From contig NZ_VOBG01000026.1 of assembly GCF_008369295.1 (NCBI RefSeq), forward strand, positions 1 to 64,000: a stretch of 64,000 nt of DNA. The letters run 5' to 3'. Origin of the DNA: Pseudomonas sp. ANT_H4. Its GTDB lineage: Bacteria > Pseudomonadota > Gammaproteobacteria > Pseudomonadales > Pseudomonadaceae. The notes under the pieces were generated by a model that made no database searches, was not told where the DNA came from, and saw only the letters and a program-made list of their open reading frames with translations. Positions 43,621-52,836 of the stretch are shown here, piece by piece (position 1 is the first letter of the stretch; each line of letters opens with the position of its first letter). Position numbers and translations under genes: made by a program.

Positions 43621-43638
43621 TTGTAATGTGTAGGTCAT
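43621..43638 (+). promoter_or_regulatory. CzcR-type box 5 (gtrA promoter)
   Basis: TTGTAATGTGTAGGTCAT in the region between DUF2790 and gtrA. The remainder of 43535-43816 shows no gene. Confidence 0.6.
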
Positions 43639-44632
43639 GCGTGCGTTATTGGAGGCCCTTCATTGCCAAAGCGTAATTTTCAAGCAATCCTGCTGATATT
43701 ATAGCCTGCTAGCCTAGCATCCCGTTTTTTTGTTCCTCGAAACATGTGTGTTTAGGTAGCGGTGCTTTTACATTTGATTCACCATTTTTTCACCTTTGCC
43801 TCCATAGGCTTCGGACATGGAAAATAAAAGCCCACCTCTTTATAGGTTACTGATTCGTTATCTAGGGATCGGATTCATAGCCACTGCAATCCATTATTTT
43901 GTGTTCCTGTTGCTGGTAGCTACAGAGATGTCTACGCCATTTCTAGCCAGTATTTTCGGCGGCCTGGTAGGCGCTATTGCAAGCTTCATAGGTAATAGGG
44001 CGTACTGTTTTAAGGCGGATGGCTTTCGGAAATTTCAGCCTCTTCGGTTTGCACTGGTCGCGCTAGCAACAAACATCGGCAACGGCGTGGGTATGTGGTT
44101 GCTCATCAAGTCGAATCTGTCACCGCTCATCTCCCAGGTCCTAGGCTCTGTACGTAAAGTATTGTCGCAAGCACCGCATAGCGCAGGCCAATGAGACCAT
44201 CGCCGCAAAACTTGTTGCGAGCTTGTCGAAGCGCGTCACGATGCGACGGTTCTCCTTCAGCCAGCCAAACATGCGTTCGATGATGTTGCGCTGCCGATAT
44301 TTGGGGCGATCAAAAAGTCGAGGCAATCCTGGCTTGGTTTTGCGCTTCATGCTTCGCAACGGAATGACTGGCTGCATGCGATAACGATCACAATACTGGC
44401 GCAGCGCTTCAGCGTCGTAACCCTTGTCAGCCAGCAACCAGCGGCAACGCTTGCGTGGGCGACCGCGCAGGCTGGGTATGCAAGCCTGATCGAGTAGCGG
44501 TTGGGCATAGGCTATATCGCTGGCTTGTCCGCCTGACAACAGGAAACGCAGAGGCACACCATTGGCGTCGCACAGCATGTGAATCTTGGTCGTCAGGCCA
44601 CCCCGGCTGCGCCCGAGCGCGTGGTTGCGGAT

Positions 44633-44724
44633 TCCACGACACTTGGACACTCAGCCCACGATCATTTGGACACTCGTTCCACGCTCACTTGGACATCTGA
44701 TCCACGTCCACTTGGACAGGCAGT
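44633..44724. repeat. IS21 left multiple terminal repeats
   Basis: Four tandem copies of CCACG-N5-TTGGACA at about 23-bp spacing, inverted relative to those at the right end. Confidence 0.85.
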
Positions 44725-44752
44725 CGGAGCGCAGCGACGCAGTTTTGCATTG

Positions 44753-45508
44753 TTAGTCTGAAGTCCCTGCCGTCGTCAATTTCGTTGCGCGTCTGCGCAT
44801 CGATTCGCCCTTCAGTTCGATCCGATAAGCGTTATGCACCAGCCGGTCGAGGATCGCATCGCCCAGGGTCGGATCGCCGATCAGTGCATGCCATTTGTCC
44901 ACCGGCATCTGGCTGGTCACCAGCGTCGAGCGGTTGCCGTATCGGTCGTCCAGCAGTTCGAGCATGTCGCGGCGTTGCACAGCGGTAAACGGTGCCAGTC
45001 CCCAATCATCCAGGATCAGCAGGTCAGTCTTGGCGTATCCGGCCATCAGTTTGGCGAAGCGGCCATCGCCGTGGGCCAGGCCCAGCTCTTCCATCAAGCG
45101 CGGCAGGCGCAGATAACGCACGCTATAACCGTCGCGGCAGGCCTTGTGCGCCAGCGCGCAGGCGAGCCAGGTTTTGCCTACGCCAGTCGGGCCGCCGATG
45201 ATCAGGTTCAGGCCATCGCGCAGCCACTGGCCGCTACCCAGTTGCAGGATCAGCGCCTTGTCCAGGCCACGAGGGCTGCGGTAGTCGATGTCTTCCAGGC
45301 ACGCGTTGTGGCGTAGTCGGGCGGCTTTGAGGCGAGTCGTCAGGCGGGCGTCTTCGCGCTCGGTCAGCTCGCGGTCGACCATCAGTCCCAAGCGCTCGTC
45401 GAAGCTGAGATCGTTGATGTCGGGCGTTGCGTGTTGCTCGCTGAGCGCCTTGATCATGCCGTGCAGGCGCAGGGTTTGTAGCTTGTCGAGGGTCGGGTTG
45501 GGCAGCAT
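44753..45508 (-). CDS. istB: IstB, IS21 helper ATPase
   Basis: 251 residues of the IstB/DnaC AAA+ family: Walker A GGPTGVGKT, Walker B LLILDDWGLAP. It selects target DNA and activates IstA. It lies 20 bases after istA with AAAGGAGC upstream. Confidence 0.95.
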   Translation of the reverse strand: MLPNPTLDKLQTLRLHGMIKALSEQHATPDINDLSFDERLGLMVDRELTEREDARLTTRLKAARLRHNACLEDIDYRSPRGLDKALILQLGSGQWLRDGLNLIIGGPTGVGKTWLACALAHKACRDGYSVRYLRLPRLMEELGLAHGDGRFAKLMAGYAKTDLLILDDWGLAPFTAVQRRDMLELLDDRYGNRSTLVTSQMPVDKWHALIGDPTLGDAILDRLVHNAYRIELKGESMRRRATKLTTAGTSD

Positions 45509-45528
45509 GTTCGTGCTCCTTTTTCAGG

Positions 45529-47058
45529 TCAGTGGTAGTAGCCGGGGCCACGCAGGTTGATGTGCTCGTCGGGCAGCAGCGGCAGGGTTTGCTGAGCCAG
45601 CGGCAGGCGTTCCAGCCCTTGGCGCAGGATCGATTCCAGGCTCTTGTAACTGCATGCGCCCAGTGCCAGCGCACGCTGGCACGCGGCTTCCAGCCGCGCT
45701 TCGCCGTGCTGTTTGCTCAGGCGCAGGATCCCCAGGCAGGCGCGGAAGCCGTGTTGCGGATGGATTCGGCGTTCGAGGATGTAGGCGATAACGCCAGCCG
45801 TGTTCGGCCCGGTTTGCTCTGCCCAGCGGATCAGCCGTTGCGGTGTCCATTCGGCGTGCTCGCGGTGACTTTTGGGCATGTGCTCGGTGTGGGTAGTGTG
45901 GCGGCCTTTGTGCGGCGAGCGCAGGTGGCTGGCCACACGCTGGTTGGCGTGGAAGCACTCGACGGTCTGGGCCGTGAGCCGCACTTCGAGTTGGTGCTTC
46001 ACCAGTTGGTATGGCACCGAGTAGAAGTGACCGTCGACCTCGACGTGGTAGTCGATGTGCACCCGCACCTTTTTCCACTCGGCGTAGATGTAAGGGTGTT
46101 CCGGTAGCGGTTGCAACGCCGGTTGGTCGATGGTCGCGAAGGCCGAACGGCGTGAGCCGGGCAGCTTTTTGAAGGGCCTTTGGTTGAGGCGATCCAGCAG
46201 CAGTCCGATGGCGGTGTTGAGTTCACCCAGCGAAAAGAACTGCCGATTGCGCAGCACCGCCAGGATCCAGCGCTCGACCACTTGAACACCGACTTCGACC
46301 TTGGCTTTGTCCTTGGGTTTTCGTGAGCGAGCGGGCAATACGGCGACGCCGTAGTGCTCGGCCAGATCGCGGTAGCTGGGGTTGATATCGGGCTCGTAAC
46401 GGTGCGCCTTGGTCACGCCACTGCGCAGATTGTCGGGCACCAGGATCTGTGCGGTGCCGCCGAAAAAAGCAAAACAGCGGGCATGCGAGCCCAGCCAGTC
46501 GGGCAGTTTCTGCGACCAGGTCGCCTCGGCGAAGGTGTAGCTGGAGGCGCCGAGGACGGCGACGAAGATCTGGGCCTGGCGGATCTCTCCGGTTCGCCGG
46601 TCGATGATCGGGACGGTCTGACCCGCGTAATCGACGAACAGCTTTTCGCCGGCGCGATGTTCCTGGCGCATGACCACGTCGACCTTGGCGGCCCAGAGCC
46701 GGTAGTGCTCGCAGAACCAGCTGTATTGAAAGCCTTGCGGATGGGCGAGTCGGTACTCTTGCCAGAGCAGAGCCAGAGTCACGCCGGGGCGGCGCAGCTC
46801 GGCATGCGCCCAAGCCCAATCAGGCATCGGCCTTTGATCGCTGGGAGCTGTTGGTGCTGGTGGAAACAGGCATCGCTCCAGCTCGGCGTCCGACAATGAT
46901 GTCGGCCAAGTCAGCCCGCAAGCGTTGAAACGGTGCAGGTAATTGCCGGCACTGCCGCTGCTGATGCGCAGGCTGGCGGCGATCTTGCGCACGGACAGGC
47001 CGGCGTCGAACTTTAGGCGTAGTACCTCTCGGATTTTACGCATGGATATACGCTCCAC
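45529..47058 (-). CDS. istA: IstA, IS21 transposase
   Basis: 509 residues: N-terminal helix-turn-helix (DAGLSVRKIAASLRISSGSAGNYL), DDE core with Asp in LFVDYAGQT, Asp in LVPDNLRSG and Glu in AKVEVGVQV, and a beta-barrel C-terminal domain. Binds the multiple terminal repeats and catalyses transposition with IstB. The frame is intact. Confidence 0.95.
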   Translation of the reverse strand: MERISMRKIREVLRLKFDAGLSVRKIAASLRISSGSAGNYLHRFNACGLTWPTSLSDAELERCLFPPAPTAPSDQRPMPDWAWAHAELRRPGVTLALLWQEYRLAHPQGFQYSWFCEHYRLWAAKVDVVMRQEHRAGEKLFVDYAGQTVPIIDRRTGEIRQAQIFVAVLGASSYTFAEATWSQKLPDWLGSHARCFAFFGGTAQILVPDNLRSGVTKAHRYEPDINPSYRDLAEHYGVAVLPARSRKPKDKAKVEVGVQVVERWILAVLRNRQFFSLGELNTAIGLLLDRLNQRPFKKLPGSRRSAFATIDQPALQPLPEHPYIYAEWKKVRVHIDYHVEVDGHFYSVPYQLVKHQLEVRLTAQTVECFHANQRVASHLRSPHKGRHTTHTEHMPKSHREHAEWTPQRLIRWAEQTGPNTAGVIAYILERRIHPQHGFRACLGILRLSKQHGEARLEAACQRALALGACSYKSLESILRQGLERLPLAQQTLPLLPDEHINLRGPGYYH

Positions 47059-47150
47059 GACGACCTCTTCGCTTCGATAAAAGAGGCCGATGGTAGTGAA
47101 TAGTCCTGCGTTGCCGCCTGCCTGAGCGTGGGTCGGATCAGTGAGAAATC

Positions 47151-47267
47151 ACTGTCCAAGTGCTCGTGGAATCAGTGTCCAAGTGGCCGTGGAATGAGTG
47201 TCCAAGTCAGCGTGGAATCGCTGTCCAAGTGTTCGTGGAATGGGTGTCCAAATGCGCGTGGAATCCG
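47151..47267. repeat. IS21 right multiple terminal repeats
   Basis: Five copies of TGTCCAAGT-N3-CGTGGAAT at an exact 23-bp period; the fifth has one mismatch (TGTCCAAAT). Confidence 0.9.
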
Positions 47268-47776
47268 CACGCGTGGTCTTGCGGTTCTTCAAATCCCCTT
47301 TTTTCCCGGCACCTGATGAGGCCCGGGTTGCTCGTACGGCAGTGGAGTCGATCATCCATGTTTCCAAGTCAATCAAACCCTGCTCATTCAATCGGATATG
47401 AAGACGCTTGAGCATCTGATCAAAAGCTCCGCAATCACGCCATCCCCGGAACCGTTGATAGATCGTTGACCAAGGGCCGAATCGTTCGGGCATGTCTCGC
47501 CAGGCTGCGCCAGAGCAAAGCACCCAGAGAATACCGTTTAGCATCAGGCGATCATCGGCCCGAGGGCGCCCGGTGCGCTGATTTTTGGTGAAGATATCTG
47601 CAACCAGATCCCAGGCTGCGTCGGGGAGTTCATACCGCTTTGCCATCTTGGCCTCCTGGCTTTAATGGCGGTGTATTTTACAGAAAATCGTATTTCTTGG
47701 GTTTACGTACAGAGCCTAGTGACTGTGACGCTCACTGCACTTGGATTCATTGCACACCGTTTCTGGACATTCAATC

Positions 47777-48760
47777 ATGCAGACATTACATCGCTTTCCC
47801 GAGCGCCCTGATCCCTTATTAACCATAGTCGTTCCATGCTTTCAGGAAGAGGAGAGCATTCCAGAGTTCCATCAGCGCATCACCCGCGTCGTAAAGCGCC
47901 TACCTGTCTCTTGTGAGATTCTCTACATTGATGATGGAAGCAACGATCGAACTGCAAATTTGCTACGCGATTATCAGGATGGATCGGCTGTTCGTAGTCT
48001 GTTCCTCAGCCGCAACTTCGGCAAAGAGGCAGCACTGAGCGCCGGGATAGATCATGCCCGTGGCAGCGCATTAATCTTCATTGACGTCGACCTGCAGGAC
48101 CCACCTGAGCTCATCCCGGCCATGGTGGATTTCTGGCAGCGTGGCTACGATGTAGTAAACATGCAGCGCAACCTTAGAACCGGTGATTCATGGTTCAAGC
48201 GTGTGAGTGCCCGGGCTTACTACTGGGTCATGCAGCGCCTGGTTGAAAAGGTTGATCTGCCCGCCGATGTCAGCGATTTCCGCCTGATCGGACCTGCTCC
48301 ACTGGCGGCACTTCGAGCGCTGGATGAGCGTTCCAGAATACTCAAGGGGATGATCGGCTGGGTAGGTTTTCGCACCGTCGAGCTGCCTTACGATCGTACT
48401 GTGCGCCATGCCGGTAGCACCAAGTGGAACGCCGCTGGCCTCTTCAATTTGGCCATTGAGAGCATCGTCAGTTTCTCTCGCAAACCGCTACGCATATTCA
48501 GTCTAATCAGCTTCGGTCTATTCGTCTCCAGCATCTGCTACATGCTTGCATCGCTCGTAGCAGGCAGCTTCGACGTCCATCACCTGCTCGTCGGAATGGC
48601 TTCATTTCTGTGCATCGGAGTTGCCATGGTGGGGGAGTACCTAGGCGTGGCACTCGCAGAAGTCAAACGCCGGCCTCGCTATTTCCTGAAGAGCAACAGC
48701 AAGGCAGATCCCGTGTCGCTCCATGCTTCGGTGCCTTTGATCGAGGGTAAGAAATGCTGA
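47777..48760 (+). CDS. GtrB-type polyprenyl-phosphate glycosyltransferase
   Basis: 327 residues from ATG 47777, which overlaps the end of gtrA. GT-A family 2 domain: TIVVPCFQEEESIPEFHQRI, YIDDGSNDRT, FIDVDLQDPPELI and QR motif region, followed by two C-terminal membrane helices (ISFGLFVSSICYMLASLVAG, MASFLCIGVAMVGEYLG). It moves a sugar from a nucleotide donor to undecaprenyl phosphate for use by the downstream transferase. Probably cut off from its promoter by the IS elements. Confidence 0.88.
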   Translation: MQTLHRFPERPDPLLTIVVPCFQEEESIPEFHQRITRVVKRLPVSCEILYIDDGSNDRTANLLRDYQDGSAVRSLFLSRNFGKEAALSAGIDHARGSALIFIDVDLQDPPELIPAMVDFWQRGYDVVNMQRNLRTGDSWFKRVSARAYYWVMQRLVEKVDLPADVSDFRLIGPAPLAALRALDERSRILKGMIGWVGFRTVELPYDRTVRHAGSTKWNAAGLFNLAIESIVSFSRKPLRIFSLISFGLFVSSICYMLASLVAGSFDVHHLLVGMASFLCIGVAMVGEYLGVALAEVKRRPRYFLKSNSKADPVSLHASVPLIEGKKC

Positions 48761-50208
48761 ATCTGAGAAAAGAGCGGCCCCTGTGGTGGATCCTGGGTTC
48801 AATTCTGGTATTGCGCTTGTTGGGTTTGGGCGTCTACCCACTGATGGACACATCGGAGGCACGCTATGCCGAAATGGCACGCAAGATGGTCGAGTTAAAC
48901 GATTGGATCACGCCGATGTTCGACTACGGGGTACCGTTCTGGGGTAAGCCGCCGCTATCCTTCTGGACCCAGGCTGCGAGCATGACGGTTTTCGGGGTGA
49001 ATGAGTTCGCTGCTCGATTCCCGGCCTGGCTGCTGCATCTGGGCAGCTGTTTCATCATCATCAAGCTCGGTACTCAGCAGATCTCGCGTAATGCTGGAAT
49101 CTGGGCCGCCATCATCTTCTCTAGTACGACACTTGGCCTAGTCTCCAGCGGAGTCGTGCTGACTGACCCTGTTCTGTCGTTCTCGATTTTGCTCTCCAGC
49201 TATGGATTCTGGCGTTGGATGAAGTGCTCCAGCAACGCGGATGCCTACCTGATGTTCGCCGGGCTGGGCCTGGGCCTACTGGCTAAAGGTCCGCTCATTT
49301 TGGTGCTTATGGGCACGCCAGCATTCGTGTGGGTGGTTCTCTATAAAGAGTGGGGGCGAGTGCTGATACTTCCCTGGATCGGCGGCCTTGTCCTAATGCT
49401 CGGTATATCCTTGCCCTGGTATATCGCGGCCGAAATGAAAACGCCGGGGTTCATGCAATACTTTTTCGTTGGTGAACACTGGAGTCGTTACGTCGTCAGC
49501 AACTGGGCTGGAGACCTCTATGGCAGCGCTCATGCCAAGCCATACGGCACCATCTGGATTCAGCTCGGTTTGTCGCTATTGCCATGGGCTTTCTTTCTTC
49601 CTCTGCTGATTCGCAAGCGCGGATCAATGCAGCGATTCGAGGCCTACCTCTGGCTCTGGGCGCTGGCAACTCCCATATTCTTTACATTCGCCGGTAACAT
49701 TCTGTGGACCTACCTGCTTCCATCTCTACCAGCCTGGGCCATGTTGTTGTCTGGACGGATCTGCGATGCAGGCCCGAAGACCACTTGGGCTGCCGCTACG
49801 AGCGCTGTAGTACTCCCAATCGTAGGTGCGGGGATCATCATTGCAGGGGTAATGGAGCAGCGACCTCAGAACCAGCGAGATGTGGTTGAAGCCTGGAGTG
49901 ATTTGCAGTCAGCTCAGTCGGCTCCGCTGATCTACCCTGGCCGTCGCTCGTATTCGTCGGAGTTCTACAGCAGCGGGAAGTCAGAGAACATTCAGGATCC
50001 TGCTAAGTGGCCACGTGATAGCTCGTTCTACCTATCCAGGCGCCTGCGTGACAGCAACGCTGAACTGCCTGTCAACCTGAGCTGCGTCAAGATCACCGAA
50101 GTAAACGCCAGCCAGCTAATGCTGTGTCGTTGGAAGGACGCTCAGCAAAGTAACAACGGATTGGCTGGAGAAATTGATGCGGGAGCGTCTCGTACGGACG
50201 AAGGCTAA
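48754..50208 (+). CDS. ArnT-like GT-C glycosyltransferase
   Basis: 484 residues overlapping the previous stop. Multi-spanning membrane protein of the PMT/GT39 family: DTSEARYAEMARKMVELNDW (the Asp-Glu pair used in catalysis), FWGKPPLSFWTQAAS and about ten helices. It is closest to lipid A aminoarabinose transferases, but the donor made by the preceding GtrB-like enzyme points to another sugar. Likely adds a sugar to lipid A or a surface glycan as part of metal or peptide resistance. Confidence 0.82.
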   Translation: MLNLRKERPLWWILGSILVLRLLGLGVYPLMDTSEARYAEMARKMVELNDWITPMFDYGVPFWGKPPLSFWTQAASMTVFGVNEFAARFPAWLLHLGSCFIIIKLGTQQISRNAGIWAAIIFSSTTLGLVSSGVVLTDPVLSFSILLSSYGFWRWMKCSSNADAYLMFAGLGLGLLAKGPLILVLMGTPAFVWVVLYKEWGRVLILPWIGGLVLMLGISLPWYIAAEMKTPGFMQYFFVGEHWSRYVVSNWAGDLYGSAHAKPYGTIWIQLGLSLLPWAFFLPLLIRKRGSMQRFEAYLWLWALATPIFFTFAGNILWTYLLPSLPAWAMLLSGRICDAGPKTTWAAATSAVVLPIVGAGIIIAGVMEQRPQNQRDVVEAWSDLQSAQSAPLIYPGRRSYSSEFYSSGKSENIQDPAKWPRDSSFYLSRRLRDSNAELPVNLSCVKITEVNASQLMLCRWKDAQQSNNGLAGEIDAGASRTDEG

Positions 50209-50217
50209 ATTCCAGAC

Positions 50218-50253
50218 ACAAAAAAGCCAGGTTGTACCCTGGCTTTTTTGTAA
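50218..50253 (+). terminator. Terminator after the arnT-like gene
   Basis: AAAAAAGCCAGGTTGTACCCTGGCTTTTTT forms a strong hairpin with A and T tracts, so it can work in both directions. Confidence 0.9.
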
Positions 50254-50290
50254 ATTGCTTTCGTCATTTAGAGTCCTGTTTAACCGCCGA

Positions 50291-50512
50291 TTAATTATCG
50301 GCTTGTTCCTTACCATCCTTGCTTTCTTTCTTTTGCTCTTGAGCGACTTGCTGTTTGTTCTGATCCGAAGAGTCATCGCTCCATAGGCGAGCCTGTTCAG
50401 TTCGAAAGTTTTCATTGAACTGTTTCGCTCTCTCGTAGCCGCCTTCGGCATAAGCGACACCCGTGAGACCAAGCAGCAGGCTGCCAATAGCGATCGATTT
50501 GACAAATTTCAT
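50291..50512 (-). CDS. Small secreted charged protein
   Basis: 73 residues: signal peptide MKFVKSIAIGSLLLGLTGVA (cleavage near YA-EG) and a highly charged helical remainder (AQEQKKESKDGKEQADN). AGGCTCACA upstream. It has a CzcR-type box in its promoter, so it probably is a metal-induced periplasmic protein of unknown action. Confidence 0.7.
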   Translation of the reverse strand: MKFVKSIAIGSLLLGLTGVAYAEGGYERAKQFNENFRTEQARLWSDDSSDQNKQQVAQEQKKESKDGKEQADN

Positions 50513-50595
50513 TGTGAGCCTCGGTTTTTACTAGGTCCGCCTGATTAGCGGCCTTTGTTGGTTTGTAGTTTAGGAACGCGAAGCTAACGACAAGG

Positions 50596-50613
50596 TGAGT
50601 CAATAATTACAAT
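50596..50613 (-). promoter_or_regulatory. CzcR-type box 6
   Basis: Minus strand TTGTAATTATTGACTCAC, in front of the gene at 50512. A perfect palindrome ATTACAATTCCGTAAT overlaps it (50606-50621). Confidence 0.6.
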
Positions 50614-50702
50614 TCCGTAATTTTGGCGGCCGGGATGATGCGTTAAATCTGCAAATCTGGAAGGATCATGTCTATCTCGGCATTGCTGAGGGCGATGTTA
50701 AA

Positions 50703-50720
50703 TTTTCCCTAAAATTACAA
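50703..50720 (-). promoter_or_regulatory. CzcR-type box 7
   Basis: Minus strand TTGTAATTTTAGGGAAAA, a weaker match before the gene at 50776. Confidence 0.45.
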
Positions 50721-50775
50721 TTTTGATATCTACTTAAATAATCAGTGCGGCTTTCGGCCGCTCTCGGAGATAGCC

Positions 50776-51363
50776 ATGAATGACATAGAGCCCTGGGCGG
50801 TTGCGATCGGTGATTTTCGTCGAAGCACTGAAAAGCTCACTGTCCAAATTGATGAGCTGACCGCTCAGACACGTACCTGCAGCGCCGTGCTGGAGAAGTC
50901 GAACGACCTTGTGGAGCAGGTCGATACTGTCGGCCGGCAGATACAAGATGAGGTGCGGAAGGCCGAGAAAGCTTGGTCGAATGCCGAAGAGGTCGCTTTG
51001 CGAGCTGCGGCAGAGGCATATTCCGCCGCGTGTCGGGGAGTCGACACGGCCATTAAACCGCTAATCGCGGAGCTTTCTACAGCGACTAAGGCTGCCAATA
51101 TCTCCATTCTGGAGCTCAAGCGTGCCCCGGTTTTGGCCAAACGTTATGTGATGGTCGTGGCAACAGCGTTCTTCATCCTGGGGTTGATCAGTGTCTACAC
51201 GACGATGCGTTTTATAGACACTGCTGCCAGCGTAAGCGCTCAGGAAAGGGTGAACGCGCAGTATTTCACCCAACTGTGGAGGAATGCCAATCCAGAGGAG
51301 CAGAGGATCATAAAGTCGGTGATTTTGCGATCGCCCATGGAGCCTGTGGTCCTCAGGCACTGA
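50776..51363 (+). CDS. Coiled-coil membrane protein
   Basis: 195 residues. A long N-terminal coiled coil (residues 15-100, TEKLTVQIDELTAQTRTCSA .. RQIQDEVRKAEKAW) precedes one strong transmembrane helix (RYVMVVATAFFILGLISVYT) and a C-terminal tail. The topology resembles MobC/plasmid-type or sensor accessory proteins, but no family is certain. CGGAGATAGCC precedes the ATG. It lies between CzcR boxes and CzcS. Confidence 0.6.
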   Translation: MNDIEPWAVAIGDFRRSTEKLTVQIDELTAQTRTCSAVLEKSNDLVEQVDTVGRQIQDEVRKAEKAWSNAEEVALRAAAEAYSAACRGVDTAIKPLIAELSTATKAANISILELKRAPVLAKRYVMVVATAFFILGLISVYTTMRFIDTAASVSAQERVNAQYFTQLWRNANPEEQRIIKSVILRSPMEPVVLRH

Positions 51364-51373
51364 TGCTTGCACA

Positions 51374-51402
51374 CAAAAAAGCCCGTCAATTGACGGGCTT
51401 AT
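51374..51402. terminator. Bidirectional terminator
   Basis: AAAAAAGCCCGTCAATTGACGGGCTT between the converging gene at 50776 and czcS. Confidence 0.85.
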
Positions 51403-51417
51403 GCATGTCTGCGCTGG

Positions 51418-52836
51418 TTAAGCAGCAGCCATTACAGGTTCTTTAAACTGGGCTTCGGGAAAGTGAAGGTGGAACCACGTGAAGTTCTCTTCGGTTACTT
51501 CCACGCTCGCCGAGCCCTGATGCAAGCTCATAATCGACTGAACGATGGCTAAGCCTAGACCGGTACCGCCCTCACTCCGTGCTCGGCTCTTGTCCACTCG
51601 ATAGAAACGTTCAAACAAATGCGCATGGTGTTCCCTCGCGATCCCCCGGCCCGGGTTGCCGACACTCAATGTCGTACCGCTCGTACCGTGTTGCACCTTC
51701 ACGTAGACCGTGCGGCCGCGTGGGCAGTAGCGAATAGCATTTGACACCAGGTTCGAGACGGCCCGTTGAATCATGAGACGATTACCGCGCACTACGTCCT
51801 CATTGCCAGAGATTTGCAGCTGGATCTCGCCTTCTTCTGCCGAAATGCTGAAGAGATCGCATACACGCTCAACCTCGTCGACCAGCGACACGGGTTCAAA
51901 CTCCACCATGGATGCTGGGTGACTGACCTGAGCCAGGAACAGCATGTCGGAAACCATCCGGCTCATGCGGTCCAGCTCTTCTGTGCACGATTCCAGCACT
52001 TCCCGGTACTCTTGAAGCGATCGTTCTCTGGTCAAGGCAACCTGGGCCTTACCCATCAGGTTGGAAAGCGGTGCACGCAACTCGTGAGCAAGATCGTCAG
52101 AGAATTGAGAAAGCTGCTGCACACCGTCATCTAGGCGAGCCAGCATGATGTTAATGCCGTCAGCGAGCTCTTTAAGCTCTGAGGGCATTCCATCCGTTGG
52201 CAGGCGATGGTCCAGGCTCTCGGTGGAGATTTTCGAGGCAACTTTCAAGAACTTGGTCAGAGGTAGCAGTCCGCGGCGCACGGTCCACCAAGCGATGGCC
52301 AAGATCAATGCGAGGATGACGGGCGACATCATCAGGGCCCAGGTCAGCAATGCATCGAGCAGGGCCTCACTGGATGACTGGTCCATGGTCATGTAGACGC
52401 TGACTTCGGTTCCATCGGCTAAGCGCATGATACGAGAAGCGCTCAACAGTGGGCGGTCCTGGGTATCACGCCATTCATGCTCTTTAGGCTGCGCAGCCGG
52501 CTGGAACTTGTGCACCTCCAGATTGACCTGCTTTGAGCCTATCGAGAGCAAAGGTACCTGCTTTGTTGATGTATCGAATATGCTCACGTACAGGTTGTTA
52601 TGGCCCATGACCAAATCAACTAGCTGGTGCGCATCCGCGTTGACGCCGGAGATATCGTTGATAGTGGACAGGTTGTGAGCCATGCCTGCCATCTTCACTT
52701 CTAGGTCTGCTCTGGCATTTCTTTCCAGCGCTTGACCCACCATCAAGTAGCCAAAGGTCGCGAACAGAAGCAGTAATGCTGCGCTCATCAACCCGACTTT
52801 GAACCCTAGCTTTGCAGCCAGGCTGAACGGACTCAT
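51418..52836 (-). CDS. czcS: CzcS-type sensor histidine kinase
   Basis: 472 residues: two transmembrane segments around a periplasmic sensor (about 35-165), HAMP (KVASKISTESLDHRLPTDGM), H-box DDLAHELRAPLSNLMG, N-box NLVSNAIRYCP, G boxes GNPGRGIA and GGTGLGLAIVQS. It senses periplasmic metal and phosphorylates CzcR. Overlaps czcR by ATGA, one operon read leftwards. Confidence 0.92.
   Translation of the reverse strand: MSPFSLAAKLGFKVGLMSAALLLLFATFGYLMVGQALERNARADLEVKMAGMAHNLSTINDISGVNADAHQLVDLVMGHNNLYVSIFDTSTKQVPLLSIGSKQVNLEVHKFQPAAQPKEHEWRDTQDRPLLSASRIMRLADGTEVSVYMTMDQSSSEALLDALLTWALMMSPVILALILAIAWWTVRRGLLPLTKFLKVASKISTESLDHRLPTDGMPSELKELADGINIMLARLDDGVQQLSQFSDDLAHELRAPLSNLMGKAQVALTRERSLQEYREVLESCTEELDRMSRMVSDMLFLAQVSHPASMVEFEPVSLVDEVERVCDLFSISAEEGEIQLQISGNEDVVRGNRLMIQRAVSNLVSNAIRYCPRGRTVYVKVQHGTSGTTLSVGNPGRGIAREHHAHLFERFYRVDKSRARSEGGTGLGLAIVQSIMSLHQGSASVEVTEENFTWFHLHFPEAQFKEPVMAAA

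Larger units (their letters stand above)
44626..47269 (-). mobile_element. IS21-family element nested in IS5 copy 2
   Basis: 2644 bp. Ends are the perfect inverted TGCGGATTCCACG / CGTGGAATCCGCA, flanked by an 8-bp duplication CGCGTGGT (44618-44625 and 47270-47277). Encodes IstA and IstB on the minus strand. Confidence 0.95.
44141..47646 (-). pseudogene. IS5-family transposase interrupted by IS21
   Basis: OrfA start (MAKRYELPDAAWDLVADIFT) is at 47646 and the OrfB end is at 44141. IS21 sits just after the frameshift region, so no full transposase can be made from this copy. Copy 1 at 26524-27377 could act on its ends. Confidence 0.9.
44144..47716 (-). mobile_element. IS5-family element, copy 2, carrying IS21
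   Basis: Identical in all stretches compared with the copy at 26527-27447, with the same GGCTCTGTACGTAAA ends and TA duplication inside CTAG of gtrA. It is split by an IS21-family element at 44626-47269 within the transposase gene. Confidence 0.92.
43817..47811 (+). pseudogene. GtrA-family flippase split by IS5/IS21
   Basis: The first part (MENKSPPLYRLLIRYLGIGF .. LSPLISQVL) ends at the IS5 element. After 47716 the frame continues VTVTLTALGFIAHRFWTFNH and stops at 47811. Joining the two around one TA restores about 138 residues with four hydrophobic helices and the GtrA C-terminal RFWTF signature. GtrA proteins move lipid-linked sugars or assist their glycosyltransferases. The insertion should also be polar on the two downstream genes. 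Confidence 0.9.

Noticed and set aside
44633..47267. Repeat arrays at the IS21 ends considered as CRISPR
   Set aside because: The 23-bp period units are nearly identical along most of their length, have only 3-5 variable bases and lie exactly at IS ends.
26527..47716. The two IS5 copies as a defined composite transposon
   Set aside because: Each copy has its own TA/CTAG duplication and one copy is broken; there is no evidence that the segment between them moved as a unit.
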